Virus record (IMG/VR): IMGVR_UViG_3300030060_005467
Span: 24,851 to 85,441 of that record
Strand: one strand, 5' to 3'
DNA from: a virus
DNA: 60,591 nt
Shown: in pieces, positions 9,472 to 18,648 of the stretch
Layout of the letters: each line of letters begins with the position of its first letter
How positions within the stretch are numbered: position 1 is the first letter of the stretch
Notes under the pieces: model-generated
Told to the model about the DNA's origin: nothing
What the model saw: the letters and a program-made list of their open reading frames with translations, nothing else
Database searches by the model: none
Program-made: the position numbers and the translations under genes

Positions 9472-10457
9472 TGATAAATTGGTTTAAAAAAAACTTAGCA
9501 GCCCTTTCTTTAGCTATGTCTAAGGTGGAAAAAAACACACTAACCCAAGACGGGTTAAGTCTTGATGTGGGTGAACGTGAAGAACAAAGTTACAAAAAGG
9601 GCACTCTAGAATATGCTCTAGTAAAGGGAGAGGTAACACAAGAAGTTAAAGACCTTAGATGGAGAATGTATAAAATGATAGAAAGTTCAGAGGGGCTAAC
9701 AACTAAGATAATTGGATATGATGATGATGGGTTACCAATAACCGAAACGGTTAAAACCAGTAAGAGTGCAGACAGAAGAAAACTAAAAAAAATAAAAGTA
9801 GATTCTGAAGACAAGTACCCGTTAGAAATGGTTCAAAGTAACTTACCAATAGTCATGAGCACAACAGAAGCTGGACTAAATGGTAACATGACGGGTTATA
9901 CTGATGAGGAAATAATAACCAAAACAAACACTAGTGGTAAACATACCGATTCAAATTATGAATCTGAAGGAACTACGCTAGGTGAAATAAATAATGAAGA
10001 TTATAATTCATTACTTAAATCTGAAAGACCAATTAAAATAACTAGAGAGCTTAAACCAAAATTTGAAATAGAGAATTTTACAAAGAAAGTAAATGTAAGA
10101 ACTATTGATAATGAAAATAAGCTATTAGAATTCTATATTAGCATATACCCCGATAATTACGACAGGAAAACAAATTTGTTATTATCAGAAATAAAAAGAG
10201 CAATTAAAAATCCAAGAGCAACTAGTATTTTAGATATTAATAAAATAAACTTTATAACCTATAAAACGATGGGTAGTAAAGATTTTTATGAATACGAGTA
10301 CGATGTATTATCATTTGACAAGATTGTACAATTCGATGGGTTTTATGTGATTAAATTTAAATGTAAAGCGATTGTAAATGGAAGATACCTATTGGAGGAT
10401 TATAGAGAAGTTGAATTAGATAAAAAATACGAAAACAAAGAAAGAAAAACTAAATGA
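9468..10457 (+). CDS. Unknown phage protein, 329 aa
   Basis: No family recognised. The N-terminal 90 residues are charged and probably helical. A Thr/Ser/Gly-rich middle (about 110-175) looks like a linker. The C-terminal ~140 residues have alternating hydrophobic and polar residues that suit a beta-rich domain. The start overlaps fcl (ATGA) and the end overlaps the phoH-like gene (ATGA), so it is translated between the sugar island and the PhoH gene. A virion or assembly role is possible but unsupported by motifs. Confidence 0.6.
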   Translation: MMINWFKKNLAALSLAMSKVEKNTLTQDGLSLDVGEREEQSYKKGTLEYALVKGEVTQEVKDLRWRMYKMIESSEGLTTKIIGYDDDGLPITETVKTSKSADRRKLKKIKVDSEDKYPLEMVQSNLPIVMSTTEAGLNGNMTGYTDEEIITKTNTSGKHTDSNYESEGTTLGEINNEDYNSLLKSERPIKITRELKPKFEIENFTKKVNVRTIDNENKLLEFYISIYPDNYDRKTNLLLSEIKRAIKNPRATSILDINKINFITYKTMGSKDFYEYEYDVLSFDKIVQFDGFYVIKFKCKAIVNGRYLLEDYREVELDKKYENKERKTK

Positions 10458-11269
10458 AAATAAAAACTAAAAATGTCACAGAAGAAGACTACGAAGAAAT
10501 TCAACGCTATATCGACAATAAAAATAAGAAAAACAACAAAAATATGACTAGAAACCCTATAAATGAATTTACAAATTCTTACAGTGTTAGAGATTTTACT
10601 TGCAAATCAGAAAACCAAAAAAAGATTATAAAATCAATATGTAATAAAGACACTATAATAACTGTAGTTCACGGTCAAGCTGGTACTGGTAAAACTTTTT
10701 CTGCAATACAGGGGATGTTAAAACAATTTAAATCAGCACATAAATCAGGTGACGGATATAAAAAAATATACTTATTAAAATCAGTTAAAACCCTTGATAA
10801 TAAATCAGAAGATATTGGATTTCTAAAGGGTACAATGGAAGAAAAGGTTGCTCCATTCATGTTTTCATATGACTTTAATTTCGCTCAAATAGTAGATAAA
10901 GTTGCATACGGAGTAGCTAGAGAAACTCAACTTATAGAGTTTTTACCATTAGCGTATATAAGAGGTATTGGTTTAAGTGATTGCATCATTATATTGGATG
11001 AAGCACAAAACGTAAACAATTCAATATTGAGAACTGTTTTATCCAGAATAGGGAAAAACTGTAAATTAATAATCCTGGGGGATACCAAACAAAAAGACAG
11101 TTCAAACGGACAAACATCTGGTTTAAATTTTATGATTAAACATTTTGGTGATATCGAAGGTATAGATTTTATTCAGATGGGGCCAGAAGACCAATCTAGG
11201 GCTGAAATAATTAATATTATCGAGGACAAATATGATGACCTTGAAAGACAAGGAATAAATATCAGTTAA
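10454..11269 (+). CDS. phoH: PhoH-family ATPase
   Basis: A 271-residue P-loop protein. 'VVHGQAGTGKTFSAI' is the Walker A motif near residue 73. 'IILDEAQNVNN' is Walker B, and 'KLIILGDTKQKDSSNGQTSGL' contains the GDxxQ-type motif of the PhoH/RNA-helicase-like group. PhoH proteins are common in marine and T4-like phages; their role in infection is unsettled (RNA processing or stress have been suggested). It is the last gene of the overlapping run that begins at the left edge. Confidence 0.88.
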   Translation: MKIKTKNVTEEDYEEIQRYIDNKNKKNNKNMTRNPINEFTNSYSVRDFTCKSENQKKIIKSICNKDTIITVVHGQAGTGKTFSAIQGMLKQFKSAHKSGDGYKKIYLLKSVKTLDNKSEDIGFLKGTMEEKVAPFMFSYDFNFAQIVDKVAYGVARETQLIEFLPLAYIRGIGLSDCIIILDEAQNVNNSILRTVLSRIGKNCKLIILGDTKQKDSSNGQTSGLNFMIKHFGDIEGIDFIQMGPEDQSRAEIINIIEDKYDDLERQGINIS

Positions 11270-11328
11270 TCAACATTTTTTTTAAAATATAGTTTACTTT
11301 ATGGGATATCTACCTTATAATAGATATT

Positions 11329-11940
11329 ATGAGAATAGGTATTACACTAGATGAAGTCCTAAGAGATACGTTAACACAATTTTTGTATACTTACGAAAAG
11401 TATTACAACGTTGAAACAGACTTAAAGATAGAAGACATAACATCTAAAAACTTTAGCAAATTTGTAAAGTTTGACTCTTTAGATGATATGAATAAGTTTC
11501 TATACGAAGAAGCTTCATTAGAGATTTTTGGACACGCAGACCAAAAATTAAATAATTTAATGAGCAAATTTAATACCTTCTTAATCGACATTAACGATGA
11601 AGAAGAACACACTGTGGAAATCGTTTCTAGAGAAGTACACAGTAGCATACCATCAACTCTATTTTTCTTATCTAAATTATCATGCAGAGCAGAAAATATT
11701 AGATTTGTCCAAGACCATGAAAATTATTGGGACGGGGTTGATGTTTTAGTCACAGCAGACCCCAAAGCTTTAGACACAAAACCAGATAACAAGTTATCGG
11801 TTAAAATAAAGGCTCCATACAATTCTGAGTCATCAGGTGATTTCGAGTTAGATTCAATCTTACCATTTATTAGATATGAAAGTTTAAGGAATAAGATTTT
11901 AAATACAAAAATTATAAATTACGAAAATATAGAAGATTAA
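11329..11940 (+). CDS. HAD-like (5'-nucleotidase fold) protein lacking the nucleophilic Asp
   Basis: A 203-residue protein that follows the plan of phage and bacterial 5'(3')-deoxyribonucleotidase-like HADs. The first motif reads 'MRIGITLDEVLRD', where active relatives have a DxD at this point. The first Asp, the nucleophile, is Thr6 here; Asp8 remains. The later 'ENIRFVQDHENYWDGVDVLV' and 'TKPDNKLSVKIKAPYN' segments keep the family's C-terminal layout. It is therefore probably inactive as a phosphatase and may bind nucleotide or protein instead. The next gene follows after one base. Confidence 0.65.
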   Translation: MRIGITLDEVLRDTLTQFLYTYEKYYNVETDLKIEDITSKNFSKFVKFDSLDDMNKFLYEEASLEIFGHADQKLNNLMSKFNTFLIDINDEEEHTVEIVSREVHSSIPSTLFFLSKLSCRAENIRFVQDHENYWDGVDVLVTADPKALDTKPDNKLSVKIKAPYNSESSGDFELDSILPFIRYESLRNKILNTKIINYENIED

Positions 11941-11941
11941 T

Positions 11942-12295
11942 ATGATTGAAATTGGAGGAATAGAATATTATATCGATTTAAACAATCTTGATAAGATTAT
12001 AACAAGTAAAGCATCCAGGGGAAACACAATAACCGAAACAGAAAGAAAATCTATACTTGATGACAACGGAAAAGTAATAAGTACTGAAGTTGTAGAAAAA
12101 ACCTATGAAAGACCAAGAGAAATCAACATGGCAAGGTACGAAACAGTAAGACAACTTATTGAGGTTATATTAACAACCCTAGAAGACATTGACGATGAAT
12201 TAGGTATTGATAGAGCATTAAGTGATTTATCATTGCCATTCAAACTCAGCTTTAATACATTAATAGCTAACGGAATAATAAACGAAATAAAATAA
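11942..12295 (+). CDS. Unknown small phage protein, 117 aa
   Basis: No family recognised. It has a short beta-like start (MIEIGGIEYYIDL), a central hydrophilic stretch with several Thr/Glu/Lys, and a helical C-terminal half ('ARYETVRQLIEVILTTLEDI') that could support oligomerisation. It follows the HAD-like gene by one base, so the two are co-translated and may act together. No signal peptide or membrane segment is visible. Confidence 0.6.
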   Translation: MIEIGGIEYYIDLNNLDKIITSKASRGNTITETERKSILDDNGKVISTEVVEKTYERPREINMARYETVRQLIEVILTTLEDIDDELGIDRALSDLSLPFKLSFNTLIANGIINEIK

Positions 12296-12317
12296 TAAAA
12301 ATTAAATTAAATTAAAA

Positions 12318-13436
12318 ATGGAAGAACAAGAAAAAGTACAAAAAGAACTTGTTGAAAGCGTATTAACTAAATTAGATAATAAAGATTTTGGTTTATACTT
12401 TTTTACCTTGGATACCAAAGGTAACCCTACGGCTGGAATTGCCAACATATATGAACACGTTAAATTACTAACCGAATTGGGTTATAAGGCATATATCCTA
12501 CATGAGAAAAATGATTACAAATTAAGAGGGGATGCTGAAGGTATGGGATTGTCTGATTGGTTAGGTGAGGAGTACGCACAGTTGCCCCACGTATCAATTG
12601 AGAGTCAAGGGATTCAAATCAAAGCAGAAGACTTTTTAATTGTTCCAGAAATTTTTTCAAATGTAATGGACCAAGCTAAAAAATTTCCATGTAAAAAGAT
12701 AGTTTTATCACAAAGCTACGATTATTTATTAGAATTATTACCATTAGGTAGAAGATGGTCTGATTATGGCTTTAATGATGTAATAACAACTAGTCAAAAA
12801 CAAGCAGACTATATAAGTTCATTATTTCCATCAACTAGAAGTAAAGTCGTACCCGTAAGTATTCCAGAATATTTTAAACCATCAGACAAACCAAAGATAC
12901 CAGTAATTACAATTTGCGCTAGAGAGCAAGGTGTCGCAGCTAAGATAGCTAAAATGTTTTACTTACAATACCCACTTTATAAATGGGTAACCTTTAAAGA
13001 ATTAAGAGGATTAAGTAGAAAAGATTTTGCCGAAGACTTAGGTAAGTCATGTTTAAGTGTATGGTTAGATGACTCAGCTGGATTTGGGACATTTCCATTA
13101 GAAGCTATGGAATGTAATACACCAGTAATTGGTAAAATGCCAAATATGATTCCAGAATGGATGGAAACTATCGATGAAAACGGAAAGGCATCAATAAAGA
13201 ACAATGGTATTTGGACAAATACACATTTAAATATACCTGAATTAATCGCAACATATTTAAAAGTTTGGCTTGAGGATTCAGTACCGCAAGACTTAACTGA
13301 AGGTATTAAAGACAGTAAGGGTAAATATACATCAGAAAATCAAAAAGAAATCTTAGATGAAGTTTACACATCATTAATTCAAGGTAGAAAGGATGAATTA
13401 AATAACACTATTAAATTATTAGAAACTCAAAAATAA
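12318..13436 (+). CDS. GT-B glycosyltransferase (family 4-like)
   Basis: A 372-residue protein. 'GNPTAGIANIYEHVKLLTEL' gives the N-terminal Rossmann start of GT-B enzymes. The C-terminal 'GFGTFPLEAMECNTPVIGK' is the donor-binding segment of GT4, with the conserved Glu and the Pro-Val turn. Strand-like segments ('KKIVLSQSYDYLL', 'VITTSQKQADYI', 'KVVPVSIPEYF') match the family plan. It is separated from the main sugar island but lies next to a second transferase, so the pair may build a different glycan or finish the same one. Confidence 0.8.
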   Translation: MEEQEKVQKELVESVLTKLDNKDFGLYFFTLDTKGNPTAGIANIYEHVKLLTELGYKAYILHEKNDYKLRGDAEGMGLSDWLGEEYAQLPHVSIESQGIQIKAEDFLIVPEIFSNVMDQAKKFPCKKIVLSQSYDYLLELLPLGRRWSDYGFNDVITTSQKQADYISSLFPSTRSKVVPVSIPEYFKPSDKPKIPVITICAREQGVAAKIAKMFYLQYPLYKWVTFKELRGLSRKDFAEDLGKSCLSVWLDDSAGFGTFPLEAMECNTPVIGKMPNMIPEWMETIDENGKASIKNNGIWTNTHLNIPELIATYLKVWLEDSVPQDLTEGIKDSKGKYTSENQKEILDEVYTSLIQGRKDELNNTIKLLETQK

Positions 13437-13441
13437 TTAAC

Positions 13442-14251
13442 ATGAAAGAAAATAAAACAAACATAAGTGTAATATTACCAATTCACGAATTAAACGGAGA
13501 GAAAGAAGTTACACTTTTCAACGCTGCAATAGAAAGTGTTGTTAATCAAGAGGTAAAACCAGAAGAATTACTTATTGTAGTACCGAGTGGCTCTAAAATA
13601 GAAGAAACTATGAAAACATTTGACTTTGGTAAAGCAAAGGATATTGTTAAAGTTGTTAGCAATCCAGACGGCGCTGGATTTCAAGCACAAATTAACTATG
13701 GTGTAAGTCAAGCTAAAAGCGAATGGTTCAGTTTTTTAGAATTTGATGATGAGTACTCTAATAAATGGTTTAAAAATGTAGTTGAATATAGAAAGGCGCA
13801 CACCGATGTTGATATATTCATGCCCATCATCGTTGATACTGACGCAAATAATGGAGCTTTTATGGGACTAACCAATGAAGCTGTTTGGGCTAATTCATTT
13901 TCAGACGAACTAGGGTTTCTAGATGAAAACGGATTGCTAACATTCCAAAACTTTAACATTGATGGTTTTGTTATGAAAAAAGAAGCTATTGAAAACTGGG
14001 GAGGATTAAAAGAAAATATAAAATTAACATTCATCTATGAATTCTTGTTAAGAATGGCAGTTAATGGTGTTAAAACTATGGTCATTCCTAGATTTGGGTA
14101 TAAACATCAGAATAAAAGAGAAGGTTCTTTATTTGAGCAATACGCAAACGAAATGGACCCACTAGAAGCTAAATGGTGGTTAGACCAAGCTAAAAAAGAA
14201 TACTTTCACAAAAGAGAAAGAGATATAAGTTACGACAAAAGTATGGGATAA
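13442..14251 (+). CDS. Family 2 glycosyltransferase
   Basis: A 269-residue GT-A protein. 'NISVILPIHELNG' opens the fold, 'AAIESVVNQEVKPEELLIVV' is the typical helix and strand 2, and 'NYGVSQAKSEWFSFLEFDDE' contains the acidic metal motif (FDDE). It is paired with the GT-B gene upstream (5-base gap) and directly abuts the sigma-like gene. Function: sugar transfer to an unknown acceptor. Confidence 0.8.
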   Translation: MKENKTNISVILPIHELNGEKEVTLFNAAIESVVNQEVKPEELLIVVPSGSKIEETMKTFDFGKAKDIVKVVSNPDGAGFQAQINYGVSQAKSEWFSFLEFDDEYSNKWFKNVVEYRKAHTDVDIFMPIIVDTDANNGAFMGLTNEAVWANSFSDELGFLDENGLLTFQNFNIDGFVMKKEAIENWGGLKENIKLTFIYEFLLRMAVNGVKTMVIPRFGYKHQNKREGSLFEQYANEMDPLEAKWWLDQAKKEYFHKRERDISYDKSMG

Positions 14252-14995
14252 ATGGCTAAGAGAAGAGGACGCAAAAGGAAAAATGATTTATACTTTGGTC
14301 CAGAACAAGAATTAGCTGTTTTAAAATATTTAAGTACAGAGAACGAAAAAGAAAGGAATGCAATCTACAACGAATGGCTTAGAGACCCGTTGAATAAAAT
14401 GATTGAATCGATAATTAGGAAATATAAACTATATAGAAAGATAGAGTCTTTTGAACATTTACACTCAGACACACTTTCATTCCTAATAACAAAAGCTCAT
14501 AAATTTGAAAATTCTAAAGGTAAGAAAGCTTATTCTTATTATGGAACGATTTGTAAGAATTACATTCTAGGATTATTAATTGCTGATGAAAAAAAGATAA
14601 AGCAAGTAGAATCATATGAAAATGTAAGTATTGTGGTAGAACACAAACCAGACCAACAGTATGAACTTGACGACAACGAATTCACCATGAATAAGTTTAT
14701 CGGTAGATTAATAGATAGTATTAATGAGGAGATAAATGGTGGATGTAAGGGTAGTAAGAAAAAATTAAATGAAAACGAACTTAAAGTTGGTTATGCTTTA
14801 ATTGACATACTTAAAGATTGGGAAATAACGCTAGACCTAATGTCTGGAGGTGCTAAATTTAACAAAAACTCAATACTTGAGAGCATGAGACGATATACTG
14901 GCCTAACCACTAAAGATATTAGACTGGGAATGAAGCGATTTAAGGTTTTATATGAACTTGTTAAAATAGATGGAATGGAAAACGGAATAAAATAA
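14252..14995 (+). CDS. Probable late-transcription sigma factor (T4 gp55-like)
   Basis: A 247-residue basic protein. Its middle resembles sigma-70 region 2 as found in gp55-type factors: 'LNKMIESIIRKYKLYR', 'FEHLHSDTLSFLITKAHKFE', then 'KKAYSYYGTICKNYILG'. This matches the bacterial pattern of a core-binding helix, an acidic turn and an aromatic melting helix. In T4, gp55 directs host RNA polymerase to simple late promoters. It lies just before the virion genes and could recognise the ATATTTAT motif seen upstream of them. The first ten residues are strongly basic (MAKRRGRKRK). No region 4 is evident, as in gp55. Confidence 0.6.
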   Translation: MAKRRGRKRKNDLYFGPEQELAVLKYLSTENEKERNAIYNEWLRDPLNKMIESIIRKYKLYRKIESFEHLHSDTLSFLITKAHKFENSKGKKAYSYYGTICKNYILGLLIADEKKIKQVESYENVSIVVEHKPDQQYELDDNEFTMNKFIGRLIDSINEEINGGCKGSKKKLNENELKVGYALIDILKDWEITLDLMSGGAKFNKNSILESMRRYTGLTTKDIRLGMKRFKVLYELVKIDGMENGIK

Positions 14996-15032
14996 AAAAC
15001 TAATTTTAGATATTTATTTATAAACACTTACT

Positions 15033-15425
15033 ATGCCAAGGAAAAAAAAGCAACAAATAAAACTTAATGACTCAGCAGCCATAGAGGGCTTGCTTCAAGA
15101 AATTTATAATGATGCGTGTGGTAACATAATCGCTGCTCAAAACAACATAAATGAAATGAGCAACGCTGCCGAACCAGAAGATGTTGACGACTTGACTAAA
15201 ATAGCCAAAGAAAAGACTAGCGCACTTAAGATTAAAGACTCAGCAATGAGGATGAAATTAGAAGTGGCTAAACTACAAACCGATGTACTAAAAAATGGGG
15301 GTGATACAGAAAAAGCAATTAATGAAAAAAATAATGGAAAAGTCTCGATAAGCGACTTTAAAGCCGTTAGAAGAATGATGGAGGAAAACTCTAAATCAGA
15401 TAACACTTATAAAGATGAAGAATAA
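15033..15425 (+). CDS. Small helical protein, possible terminase small subunit (gp16-like)
   Basis: A 130-residue, mostly helical charged protein with a basic start (MPRKKKQQIK) and long Ala/Glu/Lys helices. These include 'LLQEIYNDACGNIIAAQNNI', 'ALKIKDSAMRMKLEVAKLQ' and a C-terminal 'ISDFKAVRRMMEEN'. Size, helix content and position at the head of the virion block suit a T4-type small terminase, but I cannot confirm homology. Its start is 10 bases after a late-type motif (15010-15023). An alternative is an assembly chaperone. Confidence 0.4.
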   Translation: MPRKKKQQIKLNDSAAIEGLLQEIYNDACGNIIAAQNNINEMSNAAEPEDVDDLTKIAKEKTSALKIKDSAMRMKLEVAKLQTDVLKNGGDTEKAINEKNNGKVSISDFKAVRRMMEENSKSDNTYKDEE

Positions 15426-15427
15426 TC

Positions 15428-16894
15428 ATGGGCATCATAGACCAAAAAAGAAACTTATTCTCAAAGATAGCTGCGGTAAACGCACTAGGTAACATACCAA
15501 GGGGTAGTGTTAATAGCTCTTATTCATCCGTAAACAACAAGACAAATAGTACTGATTTTCTAATAGATTTAACAACAGCTTTAGTTGGAGCTAAAGCATT
15601 AAAAGACTATGTTATTGACACTATTTCCTATAAATTACCACAAATAGAGGAAGCAATTAAGGAGGGTTTAAAACTAGAACTTAAAGAATTAATCTCATGT
15701 GATATAAACCCATCAATACCTATTTGGTTTAGAAATGGAAACTCTGGAATTGAATTAAAACTTACTGATGTAGATTTTTTTGGTATAATGAAAGTAAACC
15801 CAACCAGCCTTGAAGGTAGTTTAATATACACCGATACTGGGACTGGCATTAACAGTAAAGATTTTAATACTTATCTATACAATACAATACAAACACCACT
15901 CTCACCAACAAACTGGGGACTTTCCACAACTGGAACCAATATATTGGAAACTGAGTTTAAATCTGTCGGCACTACAAATAATAATGTTATTAAATTAACA
16001 ACCAGTTCCGATTATTCAAGTAAAAAATTATCAGAATTTAATAATGATTTTATCGATAGCTTGTCATTATTTGGGAACCCTGGGTCATTAAGTTCTGGTA
16101 AAGTTATCGCTTTAATATTAGAAGAGTTATTTGGGTCCATATCTTCTGTTACTAAAAAAAGTAAAAAACAAATTGAATCTGAATTAGAACTTAAAGAATG
16201 TATAAGTTGTATATTAGATTCTGAAAACGATGTCGTAGATGATAATTTTTTTGATTTTGACAATCCAACACTAGCTAGAATAGACAGAGAGTCAAACGAC
16301 AGACGAAAAGGTATTAGAGAATTAAAAACCTGCGGTAATCTTAAAGTTCAAGTGGGTAGTGGGGTTGCCAATCAAGCAATAACAAATATAGACGCAACAA
16401 CAACTAAGGTTGAAGAAGTTTCCGCAATAGTAGACGCATTAAATAACGCAGCTGATGTACAGGCTAGTTTCGCATCAAATGATGTAAATAGAGAAACGAT
16501 ACGAACTAACTTTTTTATTGAGATAGTTAAAAAGTTACAAAGGGTTGTTATGTCAGCAATAATGACTCCAGAATTTATAACTCTTTTTGCTATAAATCAT
16601 CAAATAATATATGGCCAAGGTAGTAGTTATGATAATCCCATAGATTTTGTTAAGAAAAATAGAAAATTAGTTAAAAACATTGGTAAAATAGTATTAAATG
16701 TACTTTTAAATTTACTACTAAATATTGTGTTATTATACATAAGTGCAAAACTTAAACAAAAATTCGCAGATGATAAAATAGAAAAAGCTAAAAATTATGT
16801 GAGTATACTATTAAGTTACTCTGGGGTTCCACCAAACATAATAGCGCAAATAAGGAAAATAAACACACAACCAATACCAAACTTTAATAATTAA
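15428..16894 (+). CDS. Unknown virion-associated protein with C-terminal membrane-like segment
   Basis: A 488-residue protein without a recognised family. Two pairs of Cys ('LISCDINPSIP' and 'LKECISCILDSE') and a Thr/Ser/Gly-rich middle lie before a helical region. A strongly hydrophobic stretch, 'IGKIVLNVLLNLLLNIVLLY', lies near residues 417-436 and could be a transmembrane helix or a buried coiled segment. It sits between the possible small terminase and the baseplate-like gene, so a tail or baseplate role is likely by position. A C-terminal hydrophobic helix could meet the host membrane during injection. Confidence 0.5.
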   Translation: MGIIDQKRNLFSKIAAVNALGNIPRGSVNSSYSSVNNKTNSTDFLIDLTTALVGAKALKDYVIDTISYKLPQIEEAIKEGLKLELKELISCDINPSIPIWFRNGNSGIELKLTDVDFFGIMKVNPTSLEGSLIYTDTGTGINSKDFNTYLYNTIQTPLSPTNWGLSTTGTNILETEFKSVGTTNNNVIKLTTSSDYSSKKLSEFNNDFIDSLSLFGNPGSLSSGKVIALILEELFGSISSVTKKSKKQIESELELKECISCILDSENDVVDDNFFDFDNPTLARIDRESNDRRKGIRELKTCGNLKVQVGSGVANQAITNIDATTTKVEEVSAIVDALNNAADVQASFASNDVNRETIRTNFFIEIVKKLQRVVMSAIMTPEFITLFAINHQIIYGQGSSYDNPIDFVKKNRKLVKNIGKIVLNVLLNLLLNIVLLYISAKLKQKFADDKIEKAKNYVSILLSYSGVPPNIIAQIRKINTQPIPNFNN

Positions 16895-16895
16895 T

Positions 16896-17342
16896 ATGTC
16901 AGATTGTAAACCATCAGAAAAATCACCAACAGGTGATGTTGACTTAACATCAATAAGCTCTATACTTAATGTTATATTAGGGTTATTTAGCATGGCTCAA
17001 AAACCAGCTAGAAGGATACCCCCACCATTATTATTATTAGGGAAAAACTTAAGACCTGGTATGAGTGCTAGAAATTTGGCAGCTAGAACAATAGCAAGAC
17101 TTGAATCTGAAGCTGGATTACCAATGGGTGATGTTTTTTCAGACGGACCAAACAGAGAGGCTCTAAAAGTAAAAATGATGTCCGAAGAACTAGTCAGCAT
17201 GATACAAACTGAAGCTAAGGTTGATGTAGCAATAGACCCAGGGGCAATACAAATAACTGCAGCAGGTACAGCTGGACCTATACCAGTTGTAGTTCAAGGG
17301 GCTAACACACTTTTTGTTACTGGAGGGGGTGGTGTCCGTTAA
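16896..17342 (+). CDS. Unknown virion-region protein, 148 aa
   Basis: No family recognised. A hydrophobic segment 'LTSISSILNVILGLFSM' is followed by a Pro/Leu/Gly-rich turn and an Ala/Arg helix. The C-terminal half is rich in Ala, Gly, Val and Thr and looks beta-structured. It starts one base after the previous stop and ends 10 bases before the next preferred start, so it belongs to the same virion operon. It may be a small baseplate or hub component. Confidence 0.5.
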   Translation: MSDCKPSEKSPTGDVDLTSISSILNVILGLFSMAQKPARRIPPPLLLLGKNLRPGMSARNLAARTIARLESEAGLPMGDVFSDGPNREALKVKMMSEELVSMIQTEAKVDVAIDPGAIQITAAGTAGPIPVVVQGANTLFVTGGGGVR

Positions 17343-17352
17343 AATTTTTGAT

Positions 17353-17535
17353 ATGGAAAATTTAGAAGATAAAAGTACTGACGAATTAAAAAAATACTTC
17401 GAGGAATTACATAATAATCACCTTGATTTAAAAAAAAGAATGTTAAACGCATTTGATTTAATGAAAAGTATGGAGGAAAGGGGTAAACAAGTTTATAAAA
17501 TATTACTTAAAAGAACTGGAGACTTAAATGAATAA
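17353..17535 (+). CDS. Small coiled-coil protein, 60 aa
   Basis: The ATG at 17353 (MENLEDKSTDELKKYFEELH) is preferred over the in-frame start at 17314, which lies inside the previous gene. The whole product is one charged amphipathic helix suited to a coiled coil. It overlaps the next gene by 8 bases. Possible roles are an assembly chaperone or a small baseplate part; the sequence gives no more. Confidence 0.5.
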   Translation: MENLEDKSTDELKKYFEELHNNHLDLKKRMLNAFDLMKSMEERGKQVYKILLKRTGDLNE

Positions 17536-18619
17536 GTACAGTAGCGGAAAATCAATGGAACCATTTAAAGCTGGCTCAAGCTTTAAAAACATATATATAG
17601 CACCAGTTATAGCTGTAGGTAAACTTCGTATGTCCGATAAGGAATTAAGTGAAAATTTTGATGCTATAAACATAGATAAAATTAAAAAAAGTCTAGAAAG
17701 ATTTAATGCTGATGAGCATTCAATTAAAGTTGCATTATATGGGTCAAAACTAGATGGTAATAAGGAAGATTACAATTACTCAAAAAAAGACACAGTAGCT
17801 TTACCAAACTGTTTTCCTCTAACACCCAAACATATAAATATGGTACCTAAAGTGGGTGAGCTAGTGGTAGTAATGGCCCAAAGTTCCGAGGAAAGATTCA
17901 ACGATAGATTTTATGTGGGTCCAATAATATCAACCTTAACAAAGTTAGATAAAGATATAGGTATAACTTCATTGTCTAATCACTCAGACGGTATAACCGA
18001 CTCAACCGAAGAAATTAGTAAAGTACCCCTAGCTAGAGGTATTTATGAAAACCCTCAAAATTTAGTTATAGAAGGTAGGAACAATACAGATATCATCCAA
18101 AGAGACGAAGAGATACTACTAAGGTCTGGTAAGTTTATAACAGGTAATCCCTTAGAATTCAATTCGGTCAATCCAGGCTATATCCAAATAAAAAGTAAGT
18201 TTAACTATAATATAGAAAATGATAAATTATTTACGGGTCCACCTAGCCCTAACGGAACTGTAATTCCAATAACAGTAACAAATATTGTATCGGATAAGAT
18301 AAACTTACTAACATACAACGGCTCACCAAATTTAAGTTCTGAAAATGGATTAACTAATGTTGACAAAAAAACAAACATTGCTGAATACATAAATGACGAA
18401 AAACTTGAGGAAATATTGAACGATGCTCATCAGTTAGTATTTGGGGACAAATTAGTAGAGTACTTACAATTAATAAGAACAGCTTTGCTTAACCACGTAC
18501 ACAACGGAAACGGGAAGATAGCATGTGATATCGCCCCTAGTATAGCCGTAAAAGATTTCACAGATAAAGCAAAAGAATTAGAAGCTGAGATGTTATCTAA
18601 AAATATTAGAATTAATTAA
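17528..18619 (+). CDS. Probable baseplate hub / OB-fold protein (gp5-like), tentative
   Basis: A 363-residue protein. The segment 'PKVGELVVVMAQSSEERFND' and following 'FYVGPIIS' looks like the OB-fold of gp5/VgrG-type hub proteins. The late 'LVEYLQLIRTALLNHVHNG' closely follows the helix that precedes the beta-helix in phage hub proteins, with its conserved His-Val-His. No lysozyme motif is visible. Position among tail genes agrees. Confidence is moderate because the call rests on two short segments. Confidence 0.45.
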   Translation: MNKYSSGKSMEPFKAGSSFKNIYIAPVIAVGKLRMSDKELSENFDAINIDKIKKSLERFNADEHSIKVALYGSKLDGNKEDYNYSKKDTVALPNCFPLTPKHINMVPKVGELVVVMAQSSEERFNDRFYVGPIISTLTKLDKDIGITSLSNHSDGITDSTEEISKVPLARGIYENPQNLVIEGRNNTDIIQRDEEILLRSGKFITGNPLEFNSVNPGYIQIKSKFNYNIENDKLFTGPPSPNGTVIPITVTNIVSDKINLLTYNGSPNLSSENGLTNVDKKTNIAEYINDEKLEEILNDAHQLVFGDKLVEYLQLIRTALLNHVHNGNGKIACDIAPSIAVKDFTDKAKELEAEMLSKNIRIN

Positions 18620-18648
18620 GATTTTCAGATATTTATTAATAAAAGAAA

